NCBI GenBank assembly: GCA_035620975.1
Contig: DASPFV010000297.1
Location: forward strand, 1 to 10,674
Length of the DNA stretch: 10,674 bases
Source of the DNA: DASPFV01 sp035620975
GTDB taxonomy: Bacteria; Acidobacteriota; Vicinamibacteria; Vicinamibacterales; 2-12-FULL-66-21
Reading direction: 5' to 3'
The notes beneath the pieces are model-generated. The model had not been told where the DNA came from. It did no database searches and saw only the letters and a list, made by a program, of their open reading frames with translations. How positions within the stretch are numbered: position 1 is the first letter of the stretch; each line of letters begins with the position of its first letter. This document shows, in pieces, positions 5,643 through 10,674 of this stretch. The translations under genes and the position numbers were made by a program.

Positions 5643-8033
5643 ATGTCATGGCCGCAGGACGTCCGTTACGCCGCGCGATCGCTGCGCAAGAGCCCGGGAT
5701 TCACCTTCGTGGCGGCGATCACGCTGGCCCTCGGCGTCGGCGCCAACACCGCGATCTTCAGCGTCGTCAATGCGGTGATGCTGCGGCCGTTGCCGTTCTC
5801 GAATCCTGGCCAGCTGGTGAGGATCTGGGAGAGCAACGTCGAGCGCGGCTGGCCGACGTTCGGGGTCTCTAATCCCAACTTCCTCGACTGGCGGGCGCAG
5901 GCGAAGAGCTTCCAGGCGATGGCCGCCGTGGCCAACATCGGGCTCACCTGGACGTCGGACGGAGACGCGGAGGTGCTCCAGGGGAGGCGCGTCACCGCCA
6001 CGTTCCTGCCCACGCTCCAGATGGCGCCGATCCTCGGACGCAACTTCCTCGAGGAGGAAGATCGCCCCGGCGGTAACACGCGCGTGGCGATCGTCGGTCA
6101 TGGCCTCTGGCAGCGCGCGTTCGGCGGCGATCCGGCCGCGGTCGGCAAGACGATGACGCTGAACGCGCAGCCCTTCACCATCATCGGCGTGTTGCCCGCG
6201 TCGTTCCGCTGGGGCGACAACACCGACCTGCTGGTACCGCTCGTCCCGGATCCGGCGCGCAACCGCGCGGATCGCCGGCTGGCGGTGATCGGCCGGCTGG
6301 CCGAGGGCGTGTCGCTGCAGCAGGCCACCAGCGAGCTCGAGGCGATGGCGGCGCGCATGGGCGTGCAGTATCCCGAATCGAACAAGGGCTGGGGCGTGCG
6401 CCTCCTCAGCTTCTATGACTGGCTCGTGCCCGATTCGACGCGGCGCTCGCTGCTCGTGCTGCTCGGCACCGTTGCCCTCGTGCTCCTGATCGCCTGCGGC
6501 AACGTGGTGAACCTCCTGCTGGCGCGCGGGACGGAACGGCAGCGCGAGCTGTCGATTCGCGCGGCCATGGGCGCAACCCGCACCCGCATCGCCCGTCAGC
6601 TGCTGTTCGAGTCGTGCCTGATCGCGGTGCTGGCGGCGGGGATCGGCGTCGCGCTTTCAATCGTTGCGGTGCGCCTGCTGGTCGCGCTCGGGCCAGCTTC
6701 AGTACCGCGCATCGAGGAGCTGTCGATCGACGGCACGGTGCTGGCTTTCGCGCTCGGGGTGGCGCTGACGACGATGATCGCGTTCGGGCTGGCGCCCGCG
6801 ATCCAGGCGGCCCGTCAGGATCCGCAGGACGCCTTGCGTGGTGACTCGCGCGGCTCCACCTCAGGCACCGGAAGCCGGCGGCTGCGCGCGGCGCTCACGA
6901 TCGCCGAGGTGGCGCTCTCGGTCGCCCTGTTGATCGGCGCCGGGCTGCTGATTCGGAGCTTCGCGCGGTTGCAGCAGGTGAGTCCCGGCTTCCAATCATC
7001 GGGCCTGATGACCGCCCGCATCGGCCTGCCGAACACCGCGTACTCCGGCGGGCCGCCCAAGCGCGCCTTTTTCGAGCGCCTTCTCGCCGATCTGCGCGGC
7101 CGGCCCGGCATCGAGGCTGCCGCAATCGCCAGTGGGCCGCCGCTGTCGGGCGACTTCACCGGGGGCGACGTCAAGCTGCCGACACAATCGAACGAAGAGG
7201 CCGGCTCGTCGGCGTGGCGGCTCGTCGGACCCGGGTACTTCGCCGCCATGGGCATTCCACTGCGGGGACGCGAGTTCACCTCTCGAGACGTGACCGACGC
7301 TCCGCCCGTGGCCATCATCAGCGCGACCCTGGCGGAGCGGTACTTCCCGAACCAGGATCCGATCGGCCGCACGCTGATCCTGGGGAGCTTCGGCGAAACG
7401 CCGCACACCATCGTTGGCGTGGCCGGCGATGTGAAGACCTTCGGGCTCGAGGCCGAGGCGGGGTTCGTGTTCTATGGCGCGGCCACGCAGTACCCGGCGT
7501 GGAACCCGATGATGCTGGTGTGGCGATCGAGAGCGCCGTCCGTGGACACCGTGCGCGCATCGCTCCGGTCGATCGATCCGAACGTACCGCTGTCGGCGGT
7601 GGAGTCGATGGACACGCTGTTCGAGCAGTCCATGGGCCCACGCCGATTCAACCTCTACCTGCTGACCGCCTTTGCGGGCGTGGCGCTGACGCTGGCGGCC
7701 ATCGGCCTGTTCGGCGTGATGGCGTATCTCGTCTCGCAGCGCACCCGTGAGATCGGCGTGCGGCTGGCCCTGGGCGCGACCCGCGGCGAAGTGTTCCGGC
7801 AGATCCTCGGTCGCGGCCTGACGCTCGCCGGCCTCGGCGCCGCGATCGGCGTCGGCGCTGCCATGGGACTGTCGCAGGTGATGGAGACACTGCTCTTCTC
7901 GGTATCGCGCCGGGACCCGGTCACCTTCATCGCGGTGCCGGTGGCCCTCGTGATCGTCGCAGCACTTGCCTGTTATCTGCCGGCCCGGCGCGCGATGCGC
8001 GTGGATCCCGTCGTCGCGTTGCGCGTCGACTGA
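5643..8033 (+). CDS. ADOP-type (MacB/FtsX-like) ABC transporter permease
   Basis: A 796-residue inner-membrane permease with two tandem MacB-like halves, the arrangement of acidobacterial duplicated orphan permeases. The start has the standard signature (DVRYAARSLRKSPGF) followed by TM1 at 19-47 and a MacB periplasmic core to about 240. The first FtsX block has TMs near 267-295, 319-350 and 364-392. The second half begins near 413 with another TM (LTIAEVALSVALLIG), a second periplasmic core, and a final FtsX block at about 668-796 with RTREIGVRLALGA and the terminal PARRAMRVDPVVALR motif. No ATPase gene adjoins it, hence orphan; it may use an ATPase encoded elsewhere or act mechanically. GGAGGA at 5631-5636, 6 nt before the ATG, is a strong ribosome-binding site. 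The 31-bp gap to the peptidase suggests one operon. Substrate unknown. Confidence 0.93.
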   Translation: MSWPQDVRYAARSLRKSPGFTFVAAITLALGVGANTAIFSVVNAVMLRPLPFSNPGQLVRIWESNVERGWPTFGVSNPNFLDWRAQAKSFQAMAAVANIGLTWTSDGDAEVLQGRRVTATFLPTLQMAPILGRNFLEEEDRPGGNTRVAIVGHGLWQRAFGGDPAAVGKTMTLNAQPFTIIGVLPASFRWGDNTDLLVPLVPDPARNRADRRLAVIGRLAEGVSLQQATSELEAMAARMGVQYPESNKGWGVRLLSFYDWLVPDSTRRSLLVLLGTVALVLLIACGNVVNLLLARGTERQRELSIRAAMGATRTRIARQLLFESCLIAVLAAGIGVALSIVAVRLLVALGPASVPRIEELSIDGTVLAFALGVALTTMIAFGLAPAIQAARQDPQDALRGDSRGSTSGTGSRRLRAALTIAEVALSVALLIGAGLLIRSFARLQQVSPGFQSSGLMTARIGLPNTAYSGGPPKRAFFERLLADLRGRPGIEAAAIASGPPLSGDFTGGDVKLPTQSNEEAGSSAWRLVGPGYFAAMGIPLRGREFTSRDVTDAPPVAIISATLAERYFPNQDPIGRTLILGSFGETPHTIVGVAGDVKTFGLEAEAGFVFYGAATQYPAWNPMMLVWRSRAPSVDTVRASLRSIDPNVPLSAVESMDTLFEQSMGPRRFNLYLLTAFAGVALTLAAIGLFGVMAYLVSQRTREIGVRLALGATRGEVFRQILGRGLTLAGLGAAIGVGAAMGLSQVMETLLFSVSRRDPVTFIAVPVALVIVAALACYLPARRAMRVDPVVALRVD

Positions 8034-8040
8034 CATCTCC

Positions 8041-8063
8041 GTGGCACGCTTGACCCGTGTCAC
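8041..8063 (+). terminator. Possible transcription-end hairpin of the operon
   Basis: GTGGCACG (8041-8048) pairs with CGTGTCAC (8056-8063) with one G-U wobble and a 7-nt loop, 7 bp after the permease stop. No T-run follows, so it is weak as an intrinsic terminator; it could stabilise the mRNA end. Confidence 0.35.
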
Positions 8064-8497
8064 CGTGTAAACCTGGCACGTTCACAGGCGGCGCGTCGCA
8101 CGTCGCAGTCCCGCTGAGCCGGTCTAACCGTCTGCGTCCTATCGTCGCCCGTGATCTTCGGACGATCTGCGCGCACGCGATGGGCACTTCTGGTGCGTGG
8201 ATCCCCACTCGACAAGTTCTTGAGCGCAGTCCCAGATGCAGCCGTCCAGGTCGTTCCTTTGCCAGAAAGCTGATCTCGCCCACCGCTCGCGAGGTGCAGC
8301 CCTCCGACGCTTTCCCCCCTGACTGACAAGAAGACTGGGACGTTCGGCAACGGTTCAGAGAACCGGTGCATGTTCTTGAAGGCTTGCGCAGCGACGTCAG
8401 GCGTCGGCGGGCTCCTGAGGGCCGGTTCTGGGCGCTCTCAGGGACAATTTCAGGGACAGTCCCTACGCCGGTTGATCAGGCCTCCGGAGTCGTGGGA
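8064..8497. other. Non-coding region between the permease and the antitoxin
   Basis: About 430 bp with no supportable gene. It holds a small perfect hairpin, CGGTTC-AGA-GAACCG at 8351-8365, and the REP-like motif at 8438-8464. An in-frame upstream extension of the antitoxin frame begins at 8370, but its content (Arg/Gly/Ser-rich) does not look coding. Confidence 0.5.
8438..8464 (+). repeat. REP-like motif: 12-bp-spaced repeat with a palindrome
   Basis: TCAGGGACA occurs at 8438-8446 and 8450-8458. The second copy runs into a perfect palindrome, AGGGAC-A-GTCCCT at 8452-8464. GGGACAGTCCC-type palindromes are common near REP-associated tyrosine transposases, as I recall. No such transposase is in the window, so the assignment is tentative. 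Confidence 0.4.
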
Positions 8498-8524
8498 TCA
8501 TCAAATTCGATGCAGATTTGATGA
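8498..8524 (+). promoter_or_regulatory. Perfect inverted-repeat operator of the toxin-antitoxin module
   Basis: TCATCAAAT (8498-8506) and ATTTGATGA (8516-8524) are exact reverse complements with a 9-nt spacer. The dyad is AT-rich against its surroundings and ends 7 bp before the antitoxin ATG. Phd/YefM-type antitoxins repress their own operon by binding such palindromes, so this is the expected autoregulatory site. Confidence 0.7.
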
Positions 8525-8531
8525 GGGCACG

Positions 8532-8813
8532 ATGCTGAATCTGGCCAAGGACATTCGGTCGCTCAGCGACTTCAAGCGCAATACGGTTGACCTGTTGGAC
8601 CGCCTGCGAAAAACCGGACACCCTCTTGTGCTGACGATCAATGGCAAGGCGGAATTGGTCGTGCAGGACGCCGAAGCCTACCAGGCTCTACTCGACCGCG
8701 TGGAGGCAATCGAAGGCATCCAGCGGGGATTGGCGGACGTGAAGGCGGGCCACACGAAGCCAGCGCGTCAGGTATTCTCGCGGCTTCGTCGGAAGCATGG
8801 CATACCGCGTTGA
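8532..8813 (+). CDS. Phd/YefM-family type II antitoxin
   Basis: A 93-residue protein with the Phd/YefM plan: a DNA-binding N-terminal part (LAKDIRSLSDFKRNTVDLLDRLRKTG), the strand PLVLTINGKAELVVQDAEAYQ at about residues 35-55, and a charged C-terminal tail that should wrap the toxin. It neutralises the toxin and represses the operon. The ATG at 8532 is chosen because conserved sequence begins there and GAGGG lies at 8523-8527, although the spacer is short (4 nt); the in-frame upstream extension would run through the operator. The stop overlaps the toxin gene by 17 nt, standard for coupled modules. The antitoxin itself looks intact while its toxin is damaged, which makes it an effective orphan that could still repress or neutralise related toxins. 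Confidence 0.85.
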   Translation: MLNLAKDIRSLSDFKRNTVDLLDRLRKTGHPLVLTINGKAELVVQDAEAYQALLDRVEAIEGIQRGLADVKAGHTKPARQVFSRLRRKHGIPR

Positions 8814-9086
8814 GATTGCGCGGAACGCTGAGGCTGATCTCGAAGAGTTGTACCCGTGGGTGGTTGCGCGGGCGCCTCAACAGGGTGCGAAGTGGTTCAC
8901 CGGTCTTGAGCGCGCAGTCCTCTCTCTCGAGCAACATCCGAAACGCTGTCCCGTTGCGCCAGAGAGCATCGACCCCCACACCCCCGTTCGGGTCCTGAGC
9001 TATGGGCGGAAGCCTCGCGTGTACCGTATCTTTTCACCGTTAACGATGCGACGAATGTCGTGCGTGCGTATTCCGGCCCATCCTGA
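8797..9086 (+). pseudogene. ParE/RelE-family toxin, frameshifted and 3'-truncated
   Basis: Start and core fit a ParE/RelE-superfamily toxin, which would act on gyrase or on ribosome-bound mRNA: YRVEIARNAEADLEELYPWV, then ERAVLSLEQHPKRCP and VRVLSYGRKPRVYRIF. At the T-run 9031-9034 the frame breaks. As written it continues with unrelated SPLTMRRMSC and ends at 9132 (111 aa). Read one base back, from 9033, it gives FTVNDATNVVR, the family's expected ending, as if one T had been lost. Even in the corrected frame, family similarity stops at VVR (about 9065), where IS21-type repeats begin, so the last strand with its usual conserved basic residues is missing. The coordinates given end at the corrected-frame stop. 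Probably inactive; a sequencing error could explain the frameshift but not the truncation. Confidence 0.75.
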
Positions 9087-9135
9087 ACGCCGATTCCGGT
9101 CGAAGCTGAACACCGATTCCGACCGATGCTGAACT
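9070..9135. mobile_element. Solo IS21-type end with 23-bp direct repeats
   Basis: CTGAAC recurs at 9083, 9106 and 9129 and ATTCCG at 9070, 9093 and 9116, an exact 23-bp period over nearly three copies. Units 9083-9105 and 9106-9128 differ at only a few positions. Repeats with a CTGAAC..CCGATTCCG core resemble the terminal transposase-binding repeats of an IS21-family group (from memory) and differ from the set at 1625-1663, so this was another element. Only about 66 bp remain, wedged between a toxin gene without its 3' end and a kinase gene without its body. It is a deletion scar rather than a mobile unit. Confidence 0.6.
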
Positions 9136-9225
9136 AGCCAGAAATGCCGCGCGCTCTGCTGGCGGCCGGTCCAGCGCTTCGTGAAACAAGGCGCGGACAC
9201 GACCCTATTGAGCACTCGTCGTCAT
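9136..9225 (-). pseudogene. 5' stub of a Ser/Thr protein kinase gene
   Basis: On the minus strand an ATG at 9225 overlaps the sigma-factor stop as ATGA. The frame reads MTTSAQ, a TAG at 9207-9205, then GRVRALFHEALDRPP and AERAAFLA before meeting the IS21-type repeats at about 9135. That is the characteristic N-terminal segment of the Ser/Thr kinases encoded beside ECF sigma factors in Acidobacteriota, where a tryptophan usually stands at the TAG position (W-x-R-V), so TGG to TAG is the simplest change. All catalytic kinase sequence is gone. The segment is seen directly; the kinase identity rests on family knowledge and on the partner gene. Confidence 0.65.
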
Positions 9226-9785
9226 GGCCTGCCTGCCTGTAGTTCCCGGAACAACCACGCTCGCGCGAGCGCCCAATCGCGTTTGACCGTGATGGGCGCC
9301 ACATCGAGAGCGGCGGCAGTCTCCCCGACTGTCAGCCCGGCGAAGAACCTGAGCTCCACGAGCCGGTTCTGCCTCTCGTCGATGCGAGCCAGCTTTTCCA
9401 TCGCGAGATCCAGCGCGAGCACGTCCACGTCTACGCCCGCGGCGGCGACGTCCACATCCAGTAGCACTGTGGCCGGCGCGCCGCGTCTGGCAGCCCCGCG
9501 CGAGCGGGCATGGTCGACCAGGATCCGCCGCATGATGCGAGCCGCAATGGCAAAGAACTGGGCGCGATTCTGCCACTTCGTGTGGCGCTGATCGATGAGC
9601 TTCAAATACGCCTCATGGACCAGCGCGGTCGGCGCCAGCGAGTGATTCTCCCGCTCTCGGCGCAGATGTCCGCGGGCCAGGCGTCTCAACTCGTCGTACA
9701 CGGCATCGATCAACCGGCTGCGCTCGATGTCGTCTCCGTCGCTCCACCCCAGCAGTAAGGACGTGACCTTGGTCCGGTCGGCCAT
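9222..9785 (-). CDS. ECF-type RNA polymerase sigma factor (kinase-associated group)
   Basis: A 187-residue sigma-70 family factor that would direct RNA polymerase to a small regulon. Region 2 spans about residues 20-100 (LIDAVYDELRRLARGHLRRE, APTALVHEAYLKLID, RAQFFAIAARIMRRILVDHAR). A linker of about 30 residues rich in V, D and A follows. Region 4, with its helix-turn-helix, covers about 135-185 (RLVELRFFAGLTVGETAAAL, VAPITVKRDWALARAWL). The sequence fits the ECF group common in Acidobacteriota and Planctomycetota whose partner is a downstream Ser/Thr kinase, not an anti-sigma factor. Here the partner is a 30-codon stub, so normal control is probably lost. The ATG at 9785 is backed by GGCGGGG immediately upstream and a -10-like TATAAC at 9799-9794. 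The reading frame is intact. Confidence 0.9.
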   Translation of the reverse strand: MADRTKVTSLLLGWSDGDDIERSRLIDAVYDELRRLARGHLRRERENHSLAPTALVHEAYLKLIDQRHTKWQNRAQFFAIAARIMRRILVDHARSRGAARRGAPATVLLDVDVAAAGVDVDVLALDLAMEKLARIDERQNRLVELRFFAGLTVGETAAALDVAPITVKRDWALARAWLFRELQAGRP

Positions 9786-9793
9786 GCCCCGCC

Positions 9794-9799
9794 GTTATA
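9794..9799 (-). promoter_or_regulatory. -10-like element of the sigma-factor gene
   Basis: TATAAC on the minus strand, with its last base 8 nt before the first base of the ATG at 9785. The usual -10 to start distance predicts transcription beginning within a few bases of the start codon, giving an almost leaderless mRNA. No clear -35 element was found. Confidence 0.4.
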
Positions 9800-9847
9800 C
9801 CGCACCTCGGGCACGCGCGCACCGATGGAGGGCCGCCATCCGCAACG

Positions 9848-9868
9848 ACTGTGCCCAGAACTGTGCCC
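9848..9868 (+). repeat. 12-bp-spaced direct repeat upstream of the sigma-factor gene
   Basis: ACTGTGCCC occurs at 9848-9856 and 9860-9868, period 12. Its reverse complement (GGGCACAGT) resembles the GGGACA motif at 8438-8458, also spaced by 12. The two may be related small repeats. Confidence 0.4.
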
Positions 9869-9980
9869 GGTTGATCGCTGGAAACACGGCGATTTCCTGA
9901 GCATTTCGTTGAAGCGGGTTCGGCAAAACCCGTCGCCTTCAGAAAGCTCGAATCGCGATCGCGCAAGTACCGTCTTCACG

Positions 9981-9986
9981 TATACT
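9981..9986 (+). promoter_or_regulatory. -10 element of the truncated tRNA gene
   Basis: TATACT, five of six consensus bases, lies 10 bp before the first tRNA base and predicts transcription starting near 9993. A perfect palindrome CGCGATCGCG at 9954-9963 covers where a -35 would lie; no good -35 is visible. Confidence 0.5.
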
Positions 9987-9996
9987 TACAGTCTGC

Positions 9997-10035
9997 GGTG
10001 AGGTGGCCGAGAGGCTGAAGGCGGCGGTTTGCTAA
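9997..10035 (+). pseudogene. 5' half of a tRNA-Ser(GCU) gene
   Basis: The acceptor 5' strand GGTGAGG (9997-10003), T8, the D-arm GCCGAGAGGCTGAAGGC and the anticodon loop TTGCTAA with anticodon GCT at 10031-10033 are all present. As I recall, the first 27 nt are identical to E. coli tRNA-Ser(GCU). After the loop the expected anticodon-stem partner (ACCGC), variable arm, T-arm and acceptor 3' strand are absent: GGTCGCCC follows and then a terminator. The transcript cannot form a tRNA. Promoter and terminator survive, so a short RNA may still be made. The cause is probably an internal deletion or a decayed integration site. Confidence 0.8.
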
Positions 10036-10053
10036 GGTCGCCCGAGATTCCAG

Positions 10054-10090
10054 AACGGGCCTGAGATTCACGATTTCAGGCCCGTTTTTT
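10054..10090 (+). terminator. Intrinsic terminator behind the tRNA fragment
   Basis: AACGGGCCTGA (10054-10064) and TCAGGCCCGTT (10076-10086) form a perfect 11-bp stem, extendable by about three pairs, followed by six Ts at 10085-10090. This is the clearest Rho-independent terminator in the window and was probably that of the original tRNA gene. Confidence 0.88.
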
Positions 10091-10144
10091 ATTGGTTCGT
10101 TGGTTGGCGTTGGCTGCCGAAGGATGGTCCTTGGACCGAGTTTG

Positions 10145-10186
10145 GGCACACTGGCGGGCACACAGGAGCCGATGCCAGTGTGTGCC
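10145..10186 (+). repeat. Inverted repeat between the tRNA fragment and the antitoxin
   Basis: GGCACACTGGC (10145-10155) matches the complement of GCCAGTGTGTGCC (10174-10186) except for a TG insertion in the right arm. Further GGCACAC copies lie at 10157-10163 and near 10192. No gene is visible in 10091-10362; this may be a recombination or protein-binding site, function unknown. Confidence 0.4.
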
Positions 10187-10331
10187 TGGGAGGCACACGT
10201 TGCGCTACGCTGAGAGGAAGATGTCCCGCAGCGATCGGCTTCGGCTTGCATCCACCTCGTCCTCCTCGGACGTGCGTGTGCGCGCGATGTCCGTCGACGC
10301 AAGCGAGAGACGCCTACCGGGGGATCTCCCG

Positions 10332-10354
10332 ACCCCGCCGGTCGGGGTTAAGAT
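10332..10354 (+). promoter_or_regulatory. Hairpin and -10 element of the UPF0175 operon
   Basis: ACCCCG (10332-10337) and CGGGGT (10343-10348) form a 6-bp inverted repeat with a 5-nt spacer. It abuts a -10-like TAAGAT at 10349-10354, which lies 8 nt before the ATG at 10363. The position suits an autoregulatory operator and predicts an mRNA with a leader of only about 2 nt. No Shine-Dalgarno is visible. Confidence 0.45.
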
Positions 10355-10362
10355 GGAACATC

Positions 10363-10635
10363 ATGCGGGTCACGATTCAATTGCCCGACGACATCTCCGC
10401 CGCCCTCGAGGAGCACTGGGATGACGTACCCCGCCGCTCACTCGAGGCAATCGCCGTCGAGGGCTATCGCACCGGTGCACTGAGCGAGTCCCAGGTCCGC
10501 CGGTTCCTGGAACTGGACACACGCTTCCAGGTGCACGCCCTGCTCAAGGAGCACCAGGTGGCGCTTCAGTACTCGGCGGAGGACCTCGAGGACGACCTGC
10601 GCGCGCAACGAGAACTCGGGATCCTGCCGAGCTGA
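10363..10635 (+). CDS. UPF0175-family antitoxin
   Basis: A 90-residue protein of the UPF0175 family, small helix-turn-helix-like proteins that serve as antitoxins to PIN-like (DUF3368) toxins. It shows the family pattern: RVTIQLPDDISAALEEHW at the start, RRSLEAIAVEGYRTGALSES, then QVRRFLELDTRFQVHALLKEH and a C-terminal SAEDLEDDLRAQRELG. The ATG at 10363 is where family similarity begins; upstream in-frame sequence is Arg/Pro-rich and not coding-like. No Shine-Dalgarno precedes the ATG and a -10-like box lies 8 nt upstream, consistent with near-leaderless expression. The TGA overlaps the next ATG (TGATG), so the toxin is translationally coupled. No sign of decay, unlike the Phd/ParE-like module at 8532-9086. 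Confidence 0.88.
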   Translation: MRVTIQLPDDISAALEEHWDDVPRRSLEAIAVEGYRTGALSESQVRRFLELDTRFQVHALLKEHQVALQYSAEDLEDDLRAQRELGILPS

Positions 10636-10674
10636 TGATCGTCGCAGCCGACAGTGGGCCTCTCCACTACCTGA
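10635..10674 (+). CDS. Start of a PIN-like (DUF3368) toxin gene, cut by the window end
   Basis: ATG at 10635 overlaps the antitoxin TGA. The 13 visible codons read MIVAADSGPLHYL. The hydrophobic strand followed by DSGPL is the start of PIN-like DUF3368 nucleases, where the Asp is the first metal-binding residue. With the UPF0175 gene just upstream, this is almost certainly the toxin of the pair, an RNase in this family. The rest lies outside the window, so integrity is unknown. Confidence 0.75.
   Translation, partial: MIVAADSGPLHYL

Noticed and set aside
6996..8063. 355-codon open frame on the minus strand across the permease gene
   Set aside because: It is antisense to a clear ADOP permease with strong domain matches and is rich in Arg, His and Gly as expected from a high-GC shadow frame.
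2797..8130. Shared CCGGTCTAACCGT at about 2797 and about 8117
   Set aside because: A 13-bp match across 10 kb of GC-rich DNA is near chance expectation and nothing else around the two sites aligns.
8370..8531. Longer antitoxin starting at 8370
   Set aside because: The extra 54 codons run through the REP-like palindrome and the perfect operator dyad and lack family similarity.
9070..9134. Short CRISPR-like array
   Set aside because: The 23-bp period has no unique spacers; the units are contiguous and fit IS21-type terminal repeats.
9181..9591. 136-codon plus-strand frame over the sigma factor
   Set aside because: Antisense to a clear ECF sigma factor; Ser/Thr/Ala-rich shadow translation.
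9997..10340. Intact tRNA-Ser interrupted by an intron in the anticodon loop
   Set aside because: No 3' half (anticodon-stem partner, T-arm or acceptor CCTCACC) was found downstream, and a strong terminator follows within 20 nt of the break.

Overview
The window looks like a high-GC Acidobacteriota chromosome segment, possibly of the Vicinamibacteria type. The phylum call rests on gene content: a full-length orphan permease of the acidobacterial duplicated type (ADOP), a BlaI/M56-peptidase pair whose peptidase carries a DUF4097-like beta-solenoid, and an ECF sigma factor of the kind usually paired with a Ser/Thr kinase. This is inference from family knowledge; there is no phylogenetic marker gene.

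Layout. (1) About 5-1516: an IS1111-group (IS110 family) insertion sequence with an intact DEDD transposase, a perfect 11-bp subterminal inverted repeat at both ends, and a 340-nt structured tail that is the natural place for its guide (bridge/seek) RNA. (2) 1600-2002: an internally deleted IS21-family element. Its left-end repeats and the first codons of istA are joined to the middle of istB. (3) 2003-2900: degenerate DNA with one coding-like fragment and a hairpin. (4) 2902-8033: the only intact functional block, a probable operon of a BlaI/CopY repressor, a membrane M56 metallopeptidase-sensor (ATGA overlap) and an ADOP permease (31-bp gap), preceded by a dyad operator. (5) 8034-8497: no gene; a palindromic REP-like motif. 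(6) 8498-9135: a Phd/YefM-like antitoxin behind a perfect 9-bp inverted-repeat operator. It overlaps a ParE/RelE-like toxin gene that is frameshifted and cut off by IS21-type 23-bp end repeats. (7) 9136-9785, minus strand: an ECF sigma factor followed, with ATGA overlap, by the first 30 codons of its Ser/Thr kinase, which carry a nonsense codon and end at the same IS21-type repeats. (8) 9981-10090: a promoter, the 5' half of a tRNA-Ser(GCU) gene and a perfect terminator. (9) 10349-10674: a UPF0175 antitoxin with a nearly leaderless promoter, followed by the first 13 codons of a PIN-like/DUF3368 toxin running off the window.

How the parts fit. The central operon can be read as a proteolytic signalling switch: the membrane peptidase senses something at the envelope through its solenoid domain, inactivates the BlaI-type repressor and derepresses itself and a large MacB/FtsX-like permease. 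Around it is a gene graveyard. Two toxin-antitoxin modules, at least two IS21-type remnants, one IS1111 element, a half tRNA gene and an ECF sigma factor stripped of its kinase all indicate repeated insertion and deletion on both sides of the operon.
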